From Prosthecobacter debontii (lineage in GTDB: Bacteria; Verrucomicrobiota; Verrucomicrobiia; Verrucomicrobiales; Akkermansiaceae), in contig CAMCXJ010000002.1 in NCBI GenBank assembly GCA_945883455.1, positions 1 to 35,765 on the forward strand: a stretch of DNA of 35,765 nucleotides. The letters are read 5' to 3'. The notes beneath the pieces were generated by a model. That model was not told where the DNA came from. It ran no database searches and saw nothing but the letters and a program-made list of their open reading frames with translations. The translations under genes and the position numbers were made by a program. This document shows positions 1 through 7,171 of the stretch, one piece after another. Each line of letters opens with the position of its first letter. Position 1 is the first letter of the stretch.

Positions 1-1
1 T

Positions 2-295
2 CCCGAACCAACTCCCGCGCCAGAAGCCGCTGCTGCAGGCTCCGGTGATCCCGTCGCGATCATGAAAGCCAGCATCCAAGCGGGCGAGATTAAGGAATTT
101 TCCTTCGATCAGGTTCTCGAATGGCAGCCCGGCGAGGGAACGGAAACGATCGACGGCCAAGGCTATCAAACCGGCATCGCATCCTACAAGGCGGAGACGG
201 TTTTCGGTGTGAAAACGATCCAGGCCAAGGCACTCATCCAGGGCGGCAAGGTAGTCCGCTGGCTCTGGCCCAAGAGCGGCATGGAAATCAAATAA
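2..295 (+). CDS. C-terminal part of an unidentified protein (5' end outside window)
   Basis: The frame is open from the first bases of the window and stops at TAA 293-295, so only the last 97 residues are visible. They begin with a Pro/Ala/Glu-rich, linker-like stretch (PEPTPAPEAAAAGSGDP). A compact domain of about 75 residues follows and ends WLWPKSGMEIK. An internal ATG at 62 exists, but the Pro/Ala linker continues through it, so I read this as the tail of a longer protein rather than a separate gene. I do not recognise the domain. A linker before a small C-terminal domain is common in exported or membrane-anchored proteins, but nothing here proves that. Confidence 0.55.
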   Translation, partial: PEPTPAPEAAAAGSGDPVAIMKASIQAGEIKEFSFDQVLEWQPGEGTETIDGQGYQTGIASYKAETVFGVKTIQAKALIQGGKVVRWLWPKSGMEIK

Positions 296-301
296 GTAAG
301 T

Positions 302-347
302 GGCTTGGGCGTCCCGCCCCAGGCCGTTTCGGAGGTGTCTCGCCTCC
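302..347. repeat. Two tandem hairpins in the spacer before dprA
   Basis: The first hairpin pairs GGCTTGGGC (302-310) with GCCCCAGGCC (316-325), with one bulge and one wobble. The second pairs GGAGG (331-335) with CCTCC (343-347) around a 7-base loop. They lie between the upstream stop codon and the dprA start. No T-tract follows directly, so a classical intrinsic terminator is not shown. They could be a dispersed palindromic repeat or a terminator-like structure for the upstream gene. Confidence 0.4.
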
Positions 348-381
348 CTATCTTTCCCCATCCCTTCCCCATTCCTTACCC

Positions 382-1485
382 ATGTCCCCCCGCGAAGCCA
401 TCCTCGCCCTCAACCTCCTGCCATCCTTCGGTCCCGTCCGCATCACCCGCCTGCTTGAGGCTTTTGGCGATGCCGAGAGCGTTCTCAACGCCCCGGCGAA
501 GAGTCTGCTGCGCGTGGAAGGCATCGGCCCGGAGACGGCGAAGCTCATCTCCTCTTGGCAGGATCACGTCGATCCCGCGAAGGAACTCGCCGAGGCGGAG
601 GAGCGGGGCATCGCCATCATCACCCGCGAGGATCCCTCCTATCCGAAGCACCTGCTCCAGGCCTACGACGCGCCCATCCTACTGTATGTCTGGGGGGAAA
701 TCACCGCCCGCGACCGCCATGCCATCAGCGTCGTCGGTTCGCGCCGCGCCACGACCTACGGCGTCAACGCCACCCGCAAGCTCACCTACCAGCTCGCCCA
801 CGCCGGTTTCACCATCGTCTCCGGACTCGCCCGCGGCATCGATACCGCCGCGCACGAGTCTGCGCTCGCTGCGAAAGGCCGCACCATCGCGGTCGTCGGC
901 TCCGGTTTGGCGCGGCTCTACCCGCCGGAAAACCTGGCCCTCGCGCAAAAGATCGCCGATGGCAACGGCGCGGTGATTTCCGAGTTTCCTCTGCACCGGG
1001 AGCCCGACAAGCAGACCTTCCCCATGCGCAACCGCATCGTCGCCGCGTGGTGCCAAGCTCTGCTCGTCACCGAGTGCCCCGCCTGGTCCGGCTCACTCAT
1101 CACCGCAAACCTCGCCTCCGAATACGGCAAGCCCATCTTCGCCGTCCCCGGTCCCATCGACAAACCCTCCTCCGCCGGCTGCAACCAGCTCATCCGCGAC
1201 GGCGCCACCCTCGTCTCCGACGCCTCCCACATCATCGACGACATGGGCGATCTGCCCTTCGCCCGCAGCAACGAACTATCCCTCACGGAAACCCGCGACG
1301 AACCTGAACTCCCGCCCGAAGAAGCCGCCGTCCTCGCCGCCATGCCCGCCGGCGACGAGATGGCCATCGACACCCTCATCCAGCACAGCGGCCTGCCCTC
1401 ATCCGCCGTTACCGCCGCCCTTTTCAAACTCGAACTCCGCCGCCTCGTCCGCCCGCTGCCGGGCTTCCGGTTCATCCGGAGGTAA
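382..1485 (+). CDS. dprA: DNA-processing protein DprA (Smf)
   Basis: DprA binds incoming single-stranded DNA during natural transformation and loads RecA on it. The 367-residue product has the usual three parts. An N-terminal SAM/helix-hairpin-helix segment contains LLRVEGIGPETAKLISSW. A Rossmann-like DprA core carries SVVGSRRATTYG, IVSGLARGIDTAAHESAL, ISEFPL, FPMRNRIVAA, SGSLITANLASEYGKPIFAVPG and the end motif GCNQLIRDGA. A C-terminal winged-helix-like domain spans roughly the last 65 residues. The frame is open further upstream (ATG at 121), but that extension overlaps the preceding gene and is not DprA-like; ATG 382 gives a family-typical start (MSPREAILALNLL). No Shine-Dalgarno is visible. 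No other competence gene is in the window. Confidence 0.93.
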   Translation: MSPREAILALNLLPSFGPVRITRLLEAFGDAESVLNAPAKSLLRVEGIGPETAKLISSWQDHVDPAKELAEAEERGIAIITREDPSYPKHLLQAYDAPILLYVWGEITARDRHAISVVGSRRATTYGVNATRKLTYQLAHAGFTIVSGLARGIDTAAHESALAAKGRTIAVVGSGLARLYPPENLALAQKIADGNGAVISEFPLHREPDKQTFPMRNRIVAAWCQALLVTECPAWSGSLITANLASEYGKPIFAVPGPIDKPSSAGCNQLIRDGATLVSDASHIIDDMGDLPFARSNELSLTETRDEPELPPEEAAVLAAMPAGDEMAIDTLIQHSGLPSSAVTAALFKLELRRLVRPLPGFRFIRR

Positions 1486-1569
1486 GAAAGGGATGGTATC
1501 CAGAATTACAATATTTTCATAAACACGGTGACCATCACAAACTAGCTGGAAATCCGATCAAATACTGTA

Positions 1570-2658
1570 TCACGGTTTCTCAGCCGGAGCCTCAAGCGCC
1601 TCGATGTGGCGGCGCACTCCTTCCGTGATGCCACGTTCGCTGTAGCCGCCTTCCAGAAGGGAAACGATGCGTTCGTGGCCTTGCTCGCGGCAGAGCGCGC
1701 GGAGGATTTCCGTAAGCTCGCCATAGACATCGCTCGACCAACCGAGCGCGCCGAGCGGATCGGCCTCGTGGGCATCGAAGCCGGCGGAAATGATCAGCAG
1801 CTGCGGTTTGAATTTCCGGAAAGCCTCGGTGAGCGTCGTCCTGAAAACCTTGAGCACCGCCTCATCGCCGCCGCCGGGAGAGAGCGGCACGTTCAGGTTG
1901 AGACCCTTGCCCGCCCCTTCCCCGATGATGTCCGGAGAGCCGCTCGGGCCGGGATAAAAAGGATATTGGTGCGTGTTGAAAACGAATACCGTGGGATCTT
2001 TGAGGAACATTTCCTGCGTGCCATCGCCATGGTGCACGTCCCAATCAACGATCATCACGCGCTCCAGCTTGTGGTGTTTCTGGGCGTAGCGGGCGGCGAT
2101 CGCGGCATTGCCGAAAAAGCAGAAGCCCTTGGCGCGGTCCGGCATCGCGTGATGTCCCGGCGGGCGCACGGCGGCGAAGGCGTTGGTCACGCGCCCCGCC
2201 ATCACCGCATCCACCGCCGTCAGGGCTCCGGCCACGGCTTTCACCGCCACCTCGTAGGTGCGCGGCGAAATGGGGTTGTCCGCCCCGAGGCGGGTGACAC
2301 CCTCGGCGGCCTTGCAGGCGTTTTTCAGCTCCTTCACGTAATCCTCCTCGTGCATCTCAAGGACCCACGGCATCGGATCGATCTTGTCGCTCGGCCCCGT
2401 CCAAAGCAGGCGCTTCGAAACGGGGTGTGCCTTGAGATGCTTTGTCATCATGCGCAGCCGATCCGGACTTTCCGGGAAGCCGGGACCGGTGTCGTGTTCG
2501 AGAAAAATGTCATCATAGATCAGTGCCGTGCGGAAGGCGGCGGGCTGTTTCTCGTCGGCAAGCGTCGTCATGGTAAAAAAGGACCAAGTGATCGCGCCGA
2601 GAAGCAAAGCGGAGATCCGGTGCGACGCGAGCCTGGGGTGGGGGTTCGGTTTCATCAT
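1570..2658 (-). CDS. Secreted histone deacetylase-like (AcuC/class II HDAC) amidohydrolase
   Basis: This is a zinc-dependent deacetylase of the arginase/HDAC fold; in bacteria the family includes acetylpolyamine amidohydrolases and AcuC. The 362-residue product shows HDAC signatures: RPPGHHA (His169/His170), DWDVHHGDGTQ (putative zinc ligands Asp207 and His209), SAGFDAHEADPLG (third ligand Asp295) and a C-terminal GGYSERG with the usual catalytic-region tyrosine. Residues 1 to about 35 form a signal-peptide-like segment (basic start, then ISALLLGAITWSFF), so export is inferred; HDAC relatives are usually cytoplasmic. Two adjacent ATGs (2658 and 2655) could start it; a longer frame from 2679 adds only seven residues. 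It is divergent from the esterase at 2793, with a perfect palindrome just upstream. The substrate cannot be told from sequence. Confidence 0.88.
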   Translation of the reverse strand: MMKPNPHPRLASHRISALLLGAITWSFFTMTTLADEKQPAAFRTALIYDDIFLEHDTGPGFPESPDRLRMMTKHLKAHPVSKRLLWTGPSDKIDPMPWVLEMHEEDYVKELKNACKAAEGVTRLGADNPISPRTYEVAVKAVAGALTAVDAVMAGRVTNAFAAVRPPGHHAMPDRAKGFCFFGNAAIAARYAQKHHKLERVMIVDWDVHHGDGTQEMFLKDPTVFVFNTHQYPFYPGPSGSPDIIGEGAGKGLNLNVPLSPGGGDEAVLKVFRTTLTEAFRKFKPQLLIISAGFDAHEADPLGALGWSSDVYGELTEILRALCREQGHERIVSLLEGGYSERGITEGVRRHIEALEAPAEKP

Positions 2659-2668
2659 CTGTCGGGGG

Positions 2669-2681
2669 TTGTGCGGCACAA
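2669..2681. promoter_or_regulatory. Perfect palindrome upstream of the HDAC-like gene
   Basis: TTGTGC-G-GCACAA is a perfect 6-1-6 inverted repeat. It begins 11 bp upstream of the HDAC-like start codon, in the divergent spacer shared with the esterase gene. Position and symmetry suit a repressor site. No regulator gene is nearby, so this remains inference. Confidence 0.35.
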
Positions 2682-2792
2682 TGGCTTATGTCCACACGGT
2701 GGCTGGTTTTTCGCCGTCCACAAGCGGGTGCTTCCGCTCGGAAAGGGCGAATCCGGCTGCAAGATCCCGCAAGCCCAGCACGTTGCCGTCCT

Positions 2793-3683
2793 ATGCTGAA
2801 AAAATCCATCCTCCTCTCCCTTCTGCTGGCGGCCCATGCATCCGGCCAGCAAACTTCGCCGAAACTCTCCCTCCCGGAAATGCCGGAGCCTTCCCTGGGG
2901 GCGGATTCCATGGAAAAACTGGGAATCCCGAATGGCAAGGTTACGGATTTCGTGTTCAGCGATTCCAAGGTGTTTCCCGGCACGAAACGCCGCATCCATC
3001 TCTACGTCCCCGCCCAATACGATGCGAAAAAGGAGACCGCTGTGATGGTTTTCCAGGACGGCCACACCTACGTGAACCCCAACGGCGAATTCCGCGTCAC
3101 CACGGTTTTCGACAACCTGATCGCGGCCAGCGACATGCCGCCGGTCATCGGGATTTTTATCGACCCGGGCCACAAGGGGGATTCCAAGCCCGGGGCTCCC
3201 TGGAAAAACAACAACCGCAGCTTCGAATACGACACGCTCTCCGCGGATTACGCGACCTTTCTCATCGATGAAATCCTCCCGCTCGTGGGTAAGGATTACA
3301 ACCTCACCAAAGATCCGGATCTACGCGCGATCTGCGGCACCAGCTCCGGCGGGATCTGCGCGTGGACGGTCGCATGGGAAAGGCCGGACGCGTTCCGAAA
3401 AGTAGTTTCCTCCATCGGCTCCTTCACCAACATCCGCGGCGGCGACGTCTACCCCGGCCTCATCCGCAAGACCGAAAAGAAACCCATCCGCGGCTTTTTC
3501 CAGGAAGGCATCAACGACCTCGACAACGAGCACGGCAACTGGCCGCTCGGCAACATGGCCATGGAATCGGCCCTGAAATTCAAGGGCTACGACCACAGAT
3601 ACGTCTGGGGCCACGGCGCCCACAACGGCAAACACATGGGAGCCATTTTCCCGGATGCGATGCGCTGGCTGTGGAGAAAATAA
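2793..3683 (+). CDS. Secreted enterochelin-esterase-like alpha/beta hydrolase
   Basis: The product is a 296-residue exported esterase of the PF00756 type. Residues 1-19 are a signal peptide (MLKKSILLSLLLAAHASG, cut near GQQ). The body has the family pattern: RRIHLYVPAQYD, then VMVFQDGH, VIGIFIDPG, EILPLVGKDY, the nucleophile elbow GTSSGG (Ser184), and a late histidine region HNGKHMGAIFPDAMRWLW. Verrucomicrobial and planctomycete relatives often accompany carbohydrate-degradation genes and are thought to deacylate sugars. The frame opens at 2688 but the signal peptide sets the start at ATG 2793. It converges on the toxin gene ending at 3707. The substrate is unknown. Confidence 0.87.
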   Translation: MLKKSILLSLLLAAHASGQQTSPKLSLPEMPEPSLGADSMEKLGIPNGKVTDFVFSDSKVFPGTKRRIHLYVPAQYDAKKETAVMVFQDGHTYVNPNGEFRVTTVFDNLIAASDMPPVIGIFIDPGHKGDSKPGAPWKNNNRSFEYDTLSADYATFLIDEILPLVGKDYNLTKDPDLRAICGTSSGGICAWTVAWERPDAFRKVVSSIGSFTNIRGGDVYPGLIRKTEKKPIRGFFQEGINDLDNEHGNWPLGNMAMESALKFKGYDHRYVWGHGAHNGKHMGAIFPDAMRWLWRK

Positions 3684-3706
3684 GCGCAGGGCGGTGAACA
3701 CGCGCG

Positions 3707-4000
3707 CTAATCATCCTGATCAAGGATAAGCAGGTAAGTAGCGAGGATACGCGCGGACGTTTCCGGATCCAGATGCCCCATGGGGCGCAGCGCCTTGCGG
3801 TGGATGGGGCGGATCAGATCGCAGGCAACCACATGCTCCTTGTCCGCAATCAGGATTTTTTCCCGAAGCGGCGTGAGCGAAATATCCGAACGCAAAGGGC
3901 AGACAAGCTGGGTGGGGAGTGAGGACAAAGCCGGATGTTGCAGTCCGACGAGGTTTGGCTTGGATCCTTTCGCGGTGGAGCAGTAGAGTGGCAATCTCAT
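3707..4000 (-). CDS. CcdB/PemK-like toxin of a type II toxin-antitoxin pair
   Basis: The 97-residue product matches the CcdB/MazF-PemK fold in length and layout. It has a short N-terminal strand, then NLVGLQHPALSSLPTQLVCPL, which resembles the VVLQ...LPT.VV.PL core. The end reads VACDLIRPIHRKAL...MGHLDPETSARI, close to the C-terminal helix pattern of PemK/MazF and CcdB toxins. Such toxins poison gyrase (CcdB) or cut RNA (PemK); the sequence does not decide which. It overlaps the upstream small RHH-like gene by four bases (ATGA, 3997-4000), typical of antitoxin-toxin translational coupling. Confidence 0.62.
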   Translation of the reverse strand: MRLPLYCSTAKGSKPNLVGLQHPALSSLPTQLVCPLRSDISLTPLREKILIADKEHVVACDLIRPIHRKALRPMGHLDPETSARILATYLLILDQDD

Positions 4001-4245
4001 GCCTCGGAAATGGGGAATTGAGCGTTAAGGGCGAGCGTTTCCCTGGCGACTTCTGGTGTGTAGGCGGCGACGGCGGCGGCGTAAAATTTCGCCCTCTCGC
4101 GTTTCCGCGCCTCCGCATCCAAAAGCTCACCGATGAAAACGGACTTGGGTTTGTCTCCGCGGAGCTTGTCGATCAGTTGGGTGGAAGCCTCGTTCAAGGT
4201 CAGTGTCCGACGGAGATTTTTCGGCGACTTGTTAGCGACTTTCAT
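3997..4245 (-). CDS. Ribbon-helix-helix antitoxin
   Basis: The 82-residue product begins with an RHH-type DNA-binding segment (strand RRTLTLN, helix, then KPKSVFIGELLDAEARKRE). It ends in an Ala-rich tail YTPEVARETLALNAQFP, the part expected to wrap and neutralise the toxin. The frame extends to an ATG at 4287, next to the rarA stop, but ATG 4245 is preceded by an AGGCAGGTTGA-like ribosome site, so I chose that start. Like other RHH antitoxins it probably represses its own operon. The pair lies directly behind rarA on the same strand and could be partly co-transcribed with it. Confidence 0.62.
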   Translation of the reverse strand: MKVANKSPKNLRRTLTLNEASTQLIDKLRGDKPKSVFIGELLDAEARKRERAKFYAAAVAAYTPEVARETLALNAQFPISEA

Positions 4246-4287
4246 GCGATCAACCTGCCTTCGGTGACTTCTTTGGTCAAGCCGCAA

Positions 4288-5625
4288 TCAGGATTCTCCC
4301 CGCTGCGCGCGCCAATGCTCCAGCCGTTCCTTAATCCGCCTTTCCATGCCCTGCTCGCCGGGGTGGTAGTAGGTGCGGCCTTCGGGGAGGTAGGCTTGGG
4401 GGATGTAGTGGCCTTCGTAATCGTGGGAGTAAAGGTAGCGCATGGCCTCCTCGGGTTTGCCGGTGAGCCTTTTCGAGGTGGGGGTGCGGAGGTGCTCGGG
4501 GACGGCGAGGGTGCGGCCGGTTTCGACATCGGAAATGGCGGCGCCGAGGGCGGCGTAGGCGGTGTTCGATTTCGGCGAGGTGGCCAGATAAACGGTGGCA
4601 TGCGCGAGCGGGATGCGGCCTTCCGGCATGCCGATGAATTCGAGGGCGTGGTGGGCGTCGAGTGCGATGCGCAGCGCGCCGGAATCCGCGAGGCCGATGT
4701 CTTCCGAGGCGGCGATGACGAGGCGGCGGGAGATGAAACGCGGGTCCTCGCCGGCGTGGAGCATTTTCGCGAGCCAGTAGAGCGCGGCGTCGGGATCGGA
4801 GCCGCGGATGGATTTGATGAAGGCGGAGATGGTGTCGTAGTGGCCCTCGTCGCCGTAGTGGACGGCTTTGCGTTGGATCGATTCCTCGGCTACTGCCAAA
4901 GAAATATGGATTGATGATTGTTGATTTCGGATTTCGGATTTTTGAGGGAGGGATGCCAGCTCAAGCGCGGTGAGCGCCTTGCGGACGTCGCCGTCGGAGA
5001 GTTTCGCGAGATGGTCGAGGGCTTCAGGGTCAGCGGTGATATTCTGTTTTCCGAGGCCGCGCTCGTCATCGGCGAGCGCGTTTTCTAACAGTTTTCGGAT
5101 GGATGTTTCATCGACCGCTTCGAGCTGAAAAATCTGCGAGCGCGAGACCAGCGGCGAGTTGACGTAGAAATACGGGTTGTGCGTGGTCGCGCCGATGAAG
5201 CGCACCGTGCCGCGCTCCAGGTGCGGGAGCAGGGTGTCCTGCTGCGCCTTGTTGAAGCGGTGGATCTCGTCGATGAAAAGGATCGTCGTCTCGCCGCGCA
5301 GATCGCGGTTCATCTTCGCCAGCGCGATTTTCTCGCGGATTTCGGCGACGTTCGATTCGACCCCGTTTAAGGTCTCGAAACGCGAGCCGGTGGTTTTCGC
5401 GATCACGCCGGCGAGCGAGGTTTTTCCCGTGCCCGGCGGGCCGTAGAAAATGAGCGAGGCGAAGCGGTCCGCATCGATGGCGCGGCGCAGTAGTTTGCCC
5501 TCGCCGAGGATGTGATCCTGACCCAGCACCTCATCGAGCGTGCGCGGCCTCATGCGGGCGGCGAGCGGTTCGGAAACCGCCGGCTTTTCGGATTTCGCGG
5601 CGGGCGTGGAAAACAGGTCGGACAC
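4288..5625 (-). CDS. rarA: Replication-associated recombination protein A (RarA/MgsA), AAA+ ATPase
   Basis: RarA is a clamp-loader-related ATPase acting at stalled replication forks. The 445-residue product starts MSDLFSTPA and has ARMRPRTLDEVLGQDHILGEGKLL, Walker A FYGPPGTGKT (about 60-69), Walker B LFIDEIHRFNKAQQD, sensor 1 GATTHNPYF and the RarA C-terminal domain with VHYGDEGHYDTISAFIKSIRGSDPDAALYWLA and GMPEGRIPLAHATVYLA. Residues about 228-243 are foreign to the family and are encoded by an AT-rich repeat (4905-4943) inserted between the ATPase lid and the C-terminal domain. The frame is intact through it. The gene lies 45 bp downstream of a methyltransferase on the same strand. Confidence 0.94.
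   Translation of the reverse strand: MSDLFSTPAAKSEKPAVSEPLAARMRPRTLDEVLGQDHILGEGKLLRRAIDADRFASLIFYGPPGTGKTSLAGVIAKTTGSRFETLNGVESNVAEIREKIALAKMNRDLRGETTILFIDEIHRFNKAQQDTLLPHLERGTVRFIGATTHNPYFYVNSPLVSRSQIFQLEAVDETSIRKLLENALADDERGLGKQNITADPEALDHLAKLSDGDVRKALTALELASLPQKSEIRNQQSSIHISLAVAEESIQRKAVHYGDEGHYDTISAFIKSIRGSDPDAALYWLAKMLHAGEDPRFISRRLVIAASEDIGLADSGALRIALDAHHALEFIGMPEGRIPLAHATVYLATSPKSNTAYAALGAAISDVETGRTLAVPEHLRTPTSKRLTGKPEEAMRYLYSHDYEGHYIPQAYLPEGRTYYHPGEQGMERRIKERLEHWRAQRGES
4905..4943 (-). repeat. AT-rich dispersed-repeat-like insert within rarA
   Basis: The plus strand here carries tandem GATTTCG units (GATTTCGGATTTCGGATTT from 4923), AT-rich beside the GC-rich rarA code. It is read on the minus strand as KSEIRNQQSSIHIS, in frame, at the junction between RarA domains. 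Similar ATCCGAA-type words are, from memory, common dispersed intergenic repeats in Verrucomicrobia and Planctomycetes. Confidence 0.5.
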
Positions 5626-5670
5626 TTCGGGGAAACTTTAAGTTTTAAACTTTAAACTCCAAGGAAGAGT

Positions 5671-6411
5671 TCACTTCAATTTCTGCACCTTGATGCGTTT
5701 CCAGAACATGCGGTCGCGCCAGTCGGCGAAAGAGACGGTGTGCGATTCGAGCCGCGAGCCGGTTGCGACATCATCGCCTGCGACGAGGATTTCGTTGAGG
5801 CTGTCCTCGGTGCTGAGCGCGCGGACGCAGGGGAAACGGGCGGCGAGGTTTTTCCGGGTGGCGGATTGCTTCGCGCGGTGGCCGGGGCCGGTGACGAGGT
5901 TCAGCGCGAGGAGGCCGCCGGGCGCGAGGGAGTTTTTCAGTAGGCCGAGCCAATCTGCATCGCAGGTGTCGGCGCGGAAAACATCCTCATCCCCGGCGAG
6001 GTAGAGGTCGTCGATGATCACGTCGAAACGGCGCTTGTTCTGTTTCATCCATTCATAGGCATCGGCGATGACAATCTCCGCGCCCGTTTCGCCGAGGTGC
6101 ATCTCCTTTTCCGCTAGCGCGATGAGTTCCGCGTCGAGGTCGATGCCCGTCAGGGAAGCCTCCTGCAAAAGGTGGCGCAGGGTGCGCAATGCCGTGCCGC
6201 CCGCCACGCCGAGCATGAGGATGGAGGCGGGCTTTCCGGAGGGGCACAGCATGGCCGCAGCAGCGAGCAAATCCCACGCGAGTCCGGTCAGGAAACGTTT
6301 CTCGTGATAGGAAGCATGGATCGCCCCCGCCACGCGGAACTCGGTCGCGTGCGCTGATTTCCAGACGGCGATGCGCTGGAATCGGGTTGGGAAATCGCCT
6401 GTTTTCCGCAT
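5671..6411 (-). CDS. Spermidine-synthase-like class I SAM-dependent methyltransferase
   Basis: The 246-residue product (from ATG 6411) has a Rossmann methyltransferase core. Motif I is ILMLGVAGGTALRTLRHLL, the acidic post-I strand is LTGIDLDAELIALAEKEM, then IVIADAYEWM and FDVIIDDLY, close to spermidine synthase/SpeE-like proteins. The residues that bind the amine and decarboxylated SAM are not obvious, so true spermidine synthase activity is unproven. The open frame continues to 6705, but the extra 98 residues are not family-like and would overlap the promoter of the divergent lipoprotein gene. It is probably co-transcribed with rarA, 45 bp downstream; that gap holds an AT-rich TTTAAACTTTAAACT word. 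Confidence 0.75.
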   Translation of the reverse strand: MRKTGDFPTRFQRIAVWKSAHATEFRVAGAIHASYHEKRFLTGLAWDLLAAAAMLCPSGKPASILMLGVAGGTALRTLRHLLQEASLTGIDLDAELIALAEKEMHLGETGAEIVIADAYEWMKQNKRRFDVIIDDLYLAGDEDVFRADTCDADWLGLLKNSLAPGGLLALNLVTGPGHRAKQSATRKNLAARFPCVRALSTEDSLNEILVAGDDVATGSRLESHTVSFADWRDRMFWKRIKVQKLK

Positions 6412-6578
6412 TTGAAAACCATCTAACAGGAACGGGCGCGCAGGGGAAGGAGGATTTGTGCGCACTATTGGCGCTTGGAAATCGAGCCGACGGAGCGCGC
6501 CCATCAGACAAAAAACCCACTCACCACCCGACATTTCTGGACGGATCCGTTTTTCCTGATTCTGCATTACGACCCCGC

Positions 6579-6607
6579 TTGACGGGAGCGCGCCGCCCAC
6601 CTTTAAT
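6579..6607 (+). promoter_or_regulatory. Sigma70-type promoter for the small lipoprotein gene
   Basis: TTGACG (6579-6584) and TTTAAT (6602-6607) are separated by 17 bp. Transcription would begin near 6614, leaving a leader of about 57 nt before the ATG at 6671. Spacing and both boxes fit the housekeeping consensus well. Confidence 0.55.
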
Positions 6608-6670
6608 GGGGTCCCACGGGTGCCATCCCGGTTTCCGCTAACGTAGAACTCTCGAACGCCAATCACCGCC

Positions 6671-7102
6671 ATGAAATCCAAGTTTATCCTTAGTCTGCCG
6701 CTCATCGGCTGCCTTGCTTTCGCGTCATGCTATCAAGTCCCCGACAAACCGCGCAGGACGAAGCCTCCCGTGCGGAACGAAACGGTCACTAGCGAAGATC
6801 AGCAAAAAATTCAAGATCAGCGCGACCGGATGAAGGAGAATGAGGAGAAGGAAAAAACCGAAACGACTACCGAAGTTCCCGAGGAAACTCCTGAGACCAC
6901 CACCACCACCACCACAACGCCCGACAAGCCCGTTGAGAAGCGCGCCGATTACGACTTCGCGAATCCCGTTCCCGGCAAGGAAGGCTTCGTGTTCAGCCCC
7001 TACAACAACAAGCTGGTTGATGTCCGCGACATTCCTAGCGGCACGCTTGTGCAGGATCCGACTTACCCGGCCTCCGAGAAAAAGTATTTCCGCGTGCCGT
7101 AA
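6671..7102 (+). CDS. Small Thr/Glu-rich lipoprotein of unknown function
   Basis: The 143-residue product begins with a lipoprotein signal peptide whose lipobox LAFASC places the lipidated cysteine at about residue 20. The mature part is low complexity: charged Glu/Lys/Arg stretches, then a run of about eight threonines within PEETPETTTT, then a short C-terminal segment FANPVPGKEGFVFSPYNNKLVDVRDIPSGTL. The C-terminal motif looks like a conserved small domain, but I cannot name it. It has its own promoter and a strong terminator 35 bp after the stop, so it is probably monocistronic. An outer-membrane or cell-envelope location is inferred from the lipobox. Confidence 0.75.
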   Translation: MKSKFILSLPLIGCLAFASCYQVPDKPRRTKPPVRNETVTSEDQQKIQDQRDRMKENEEKEKTETTTEVPEETPETTTTTTTTPDKPVEKRADYDFANPVPGKEGFVFSPYNNKLVDVRDIPSGTLVQDPTYPASEKKYFRVP

Positions 7103-7137
7103 AAATTCGCCGAACTCACCAACACGAACTTTCCCAC

Positions 7138-7171
7138 GACCGGGTCCAAGCCCTTGGATCCGGTCTTTTTT
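7138..7171 (+). terminator. Strong intrinsic terminator touching the tyrA start codon
   Basis: GACCGGGTCCAAG (7138-7150) pairs with CTTGGATCCGGTC (7153-7165) with one G-T wobble, giving a 12-bp stem once a 4-base loop is allowed. Six T residues follow (7166-7171). It serves the lipoprotein gene upstream. The next base, 7172, is the A of the tyrA ATG, so the hairpin abuts or hides that start in any read-through transcript. Confidence 0.85.

Noticed and set aside
121-381. 87-codon N-terminal extension of dprA
   Set aside because: It overlaps the preceding gene in another frame and is Arg-rich; the DprA fold starts at ATG 382.
1606-2799. Long plus-strand frame (397 codons) opposite the HDAC-like gene
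   Set aside because: It is the antisense shadow of a gene with clear HDAC motifs; the product is Arg/His/Gly-rich with no domain.
6412-6705. 98-residue N-terminal extension of the methyltransferase
   Set aside because: It covers the promoter and start of the divergent lipoprotein gene and does not look like the family.
7154-7171. TTG start six codons upstream for tyrA
   Set aside because: It lies inside the terminator stem and T-tract; ATG 7172 precedes the Rossmann motif directly.
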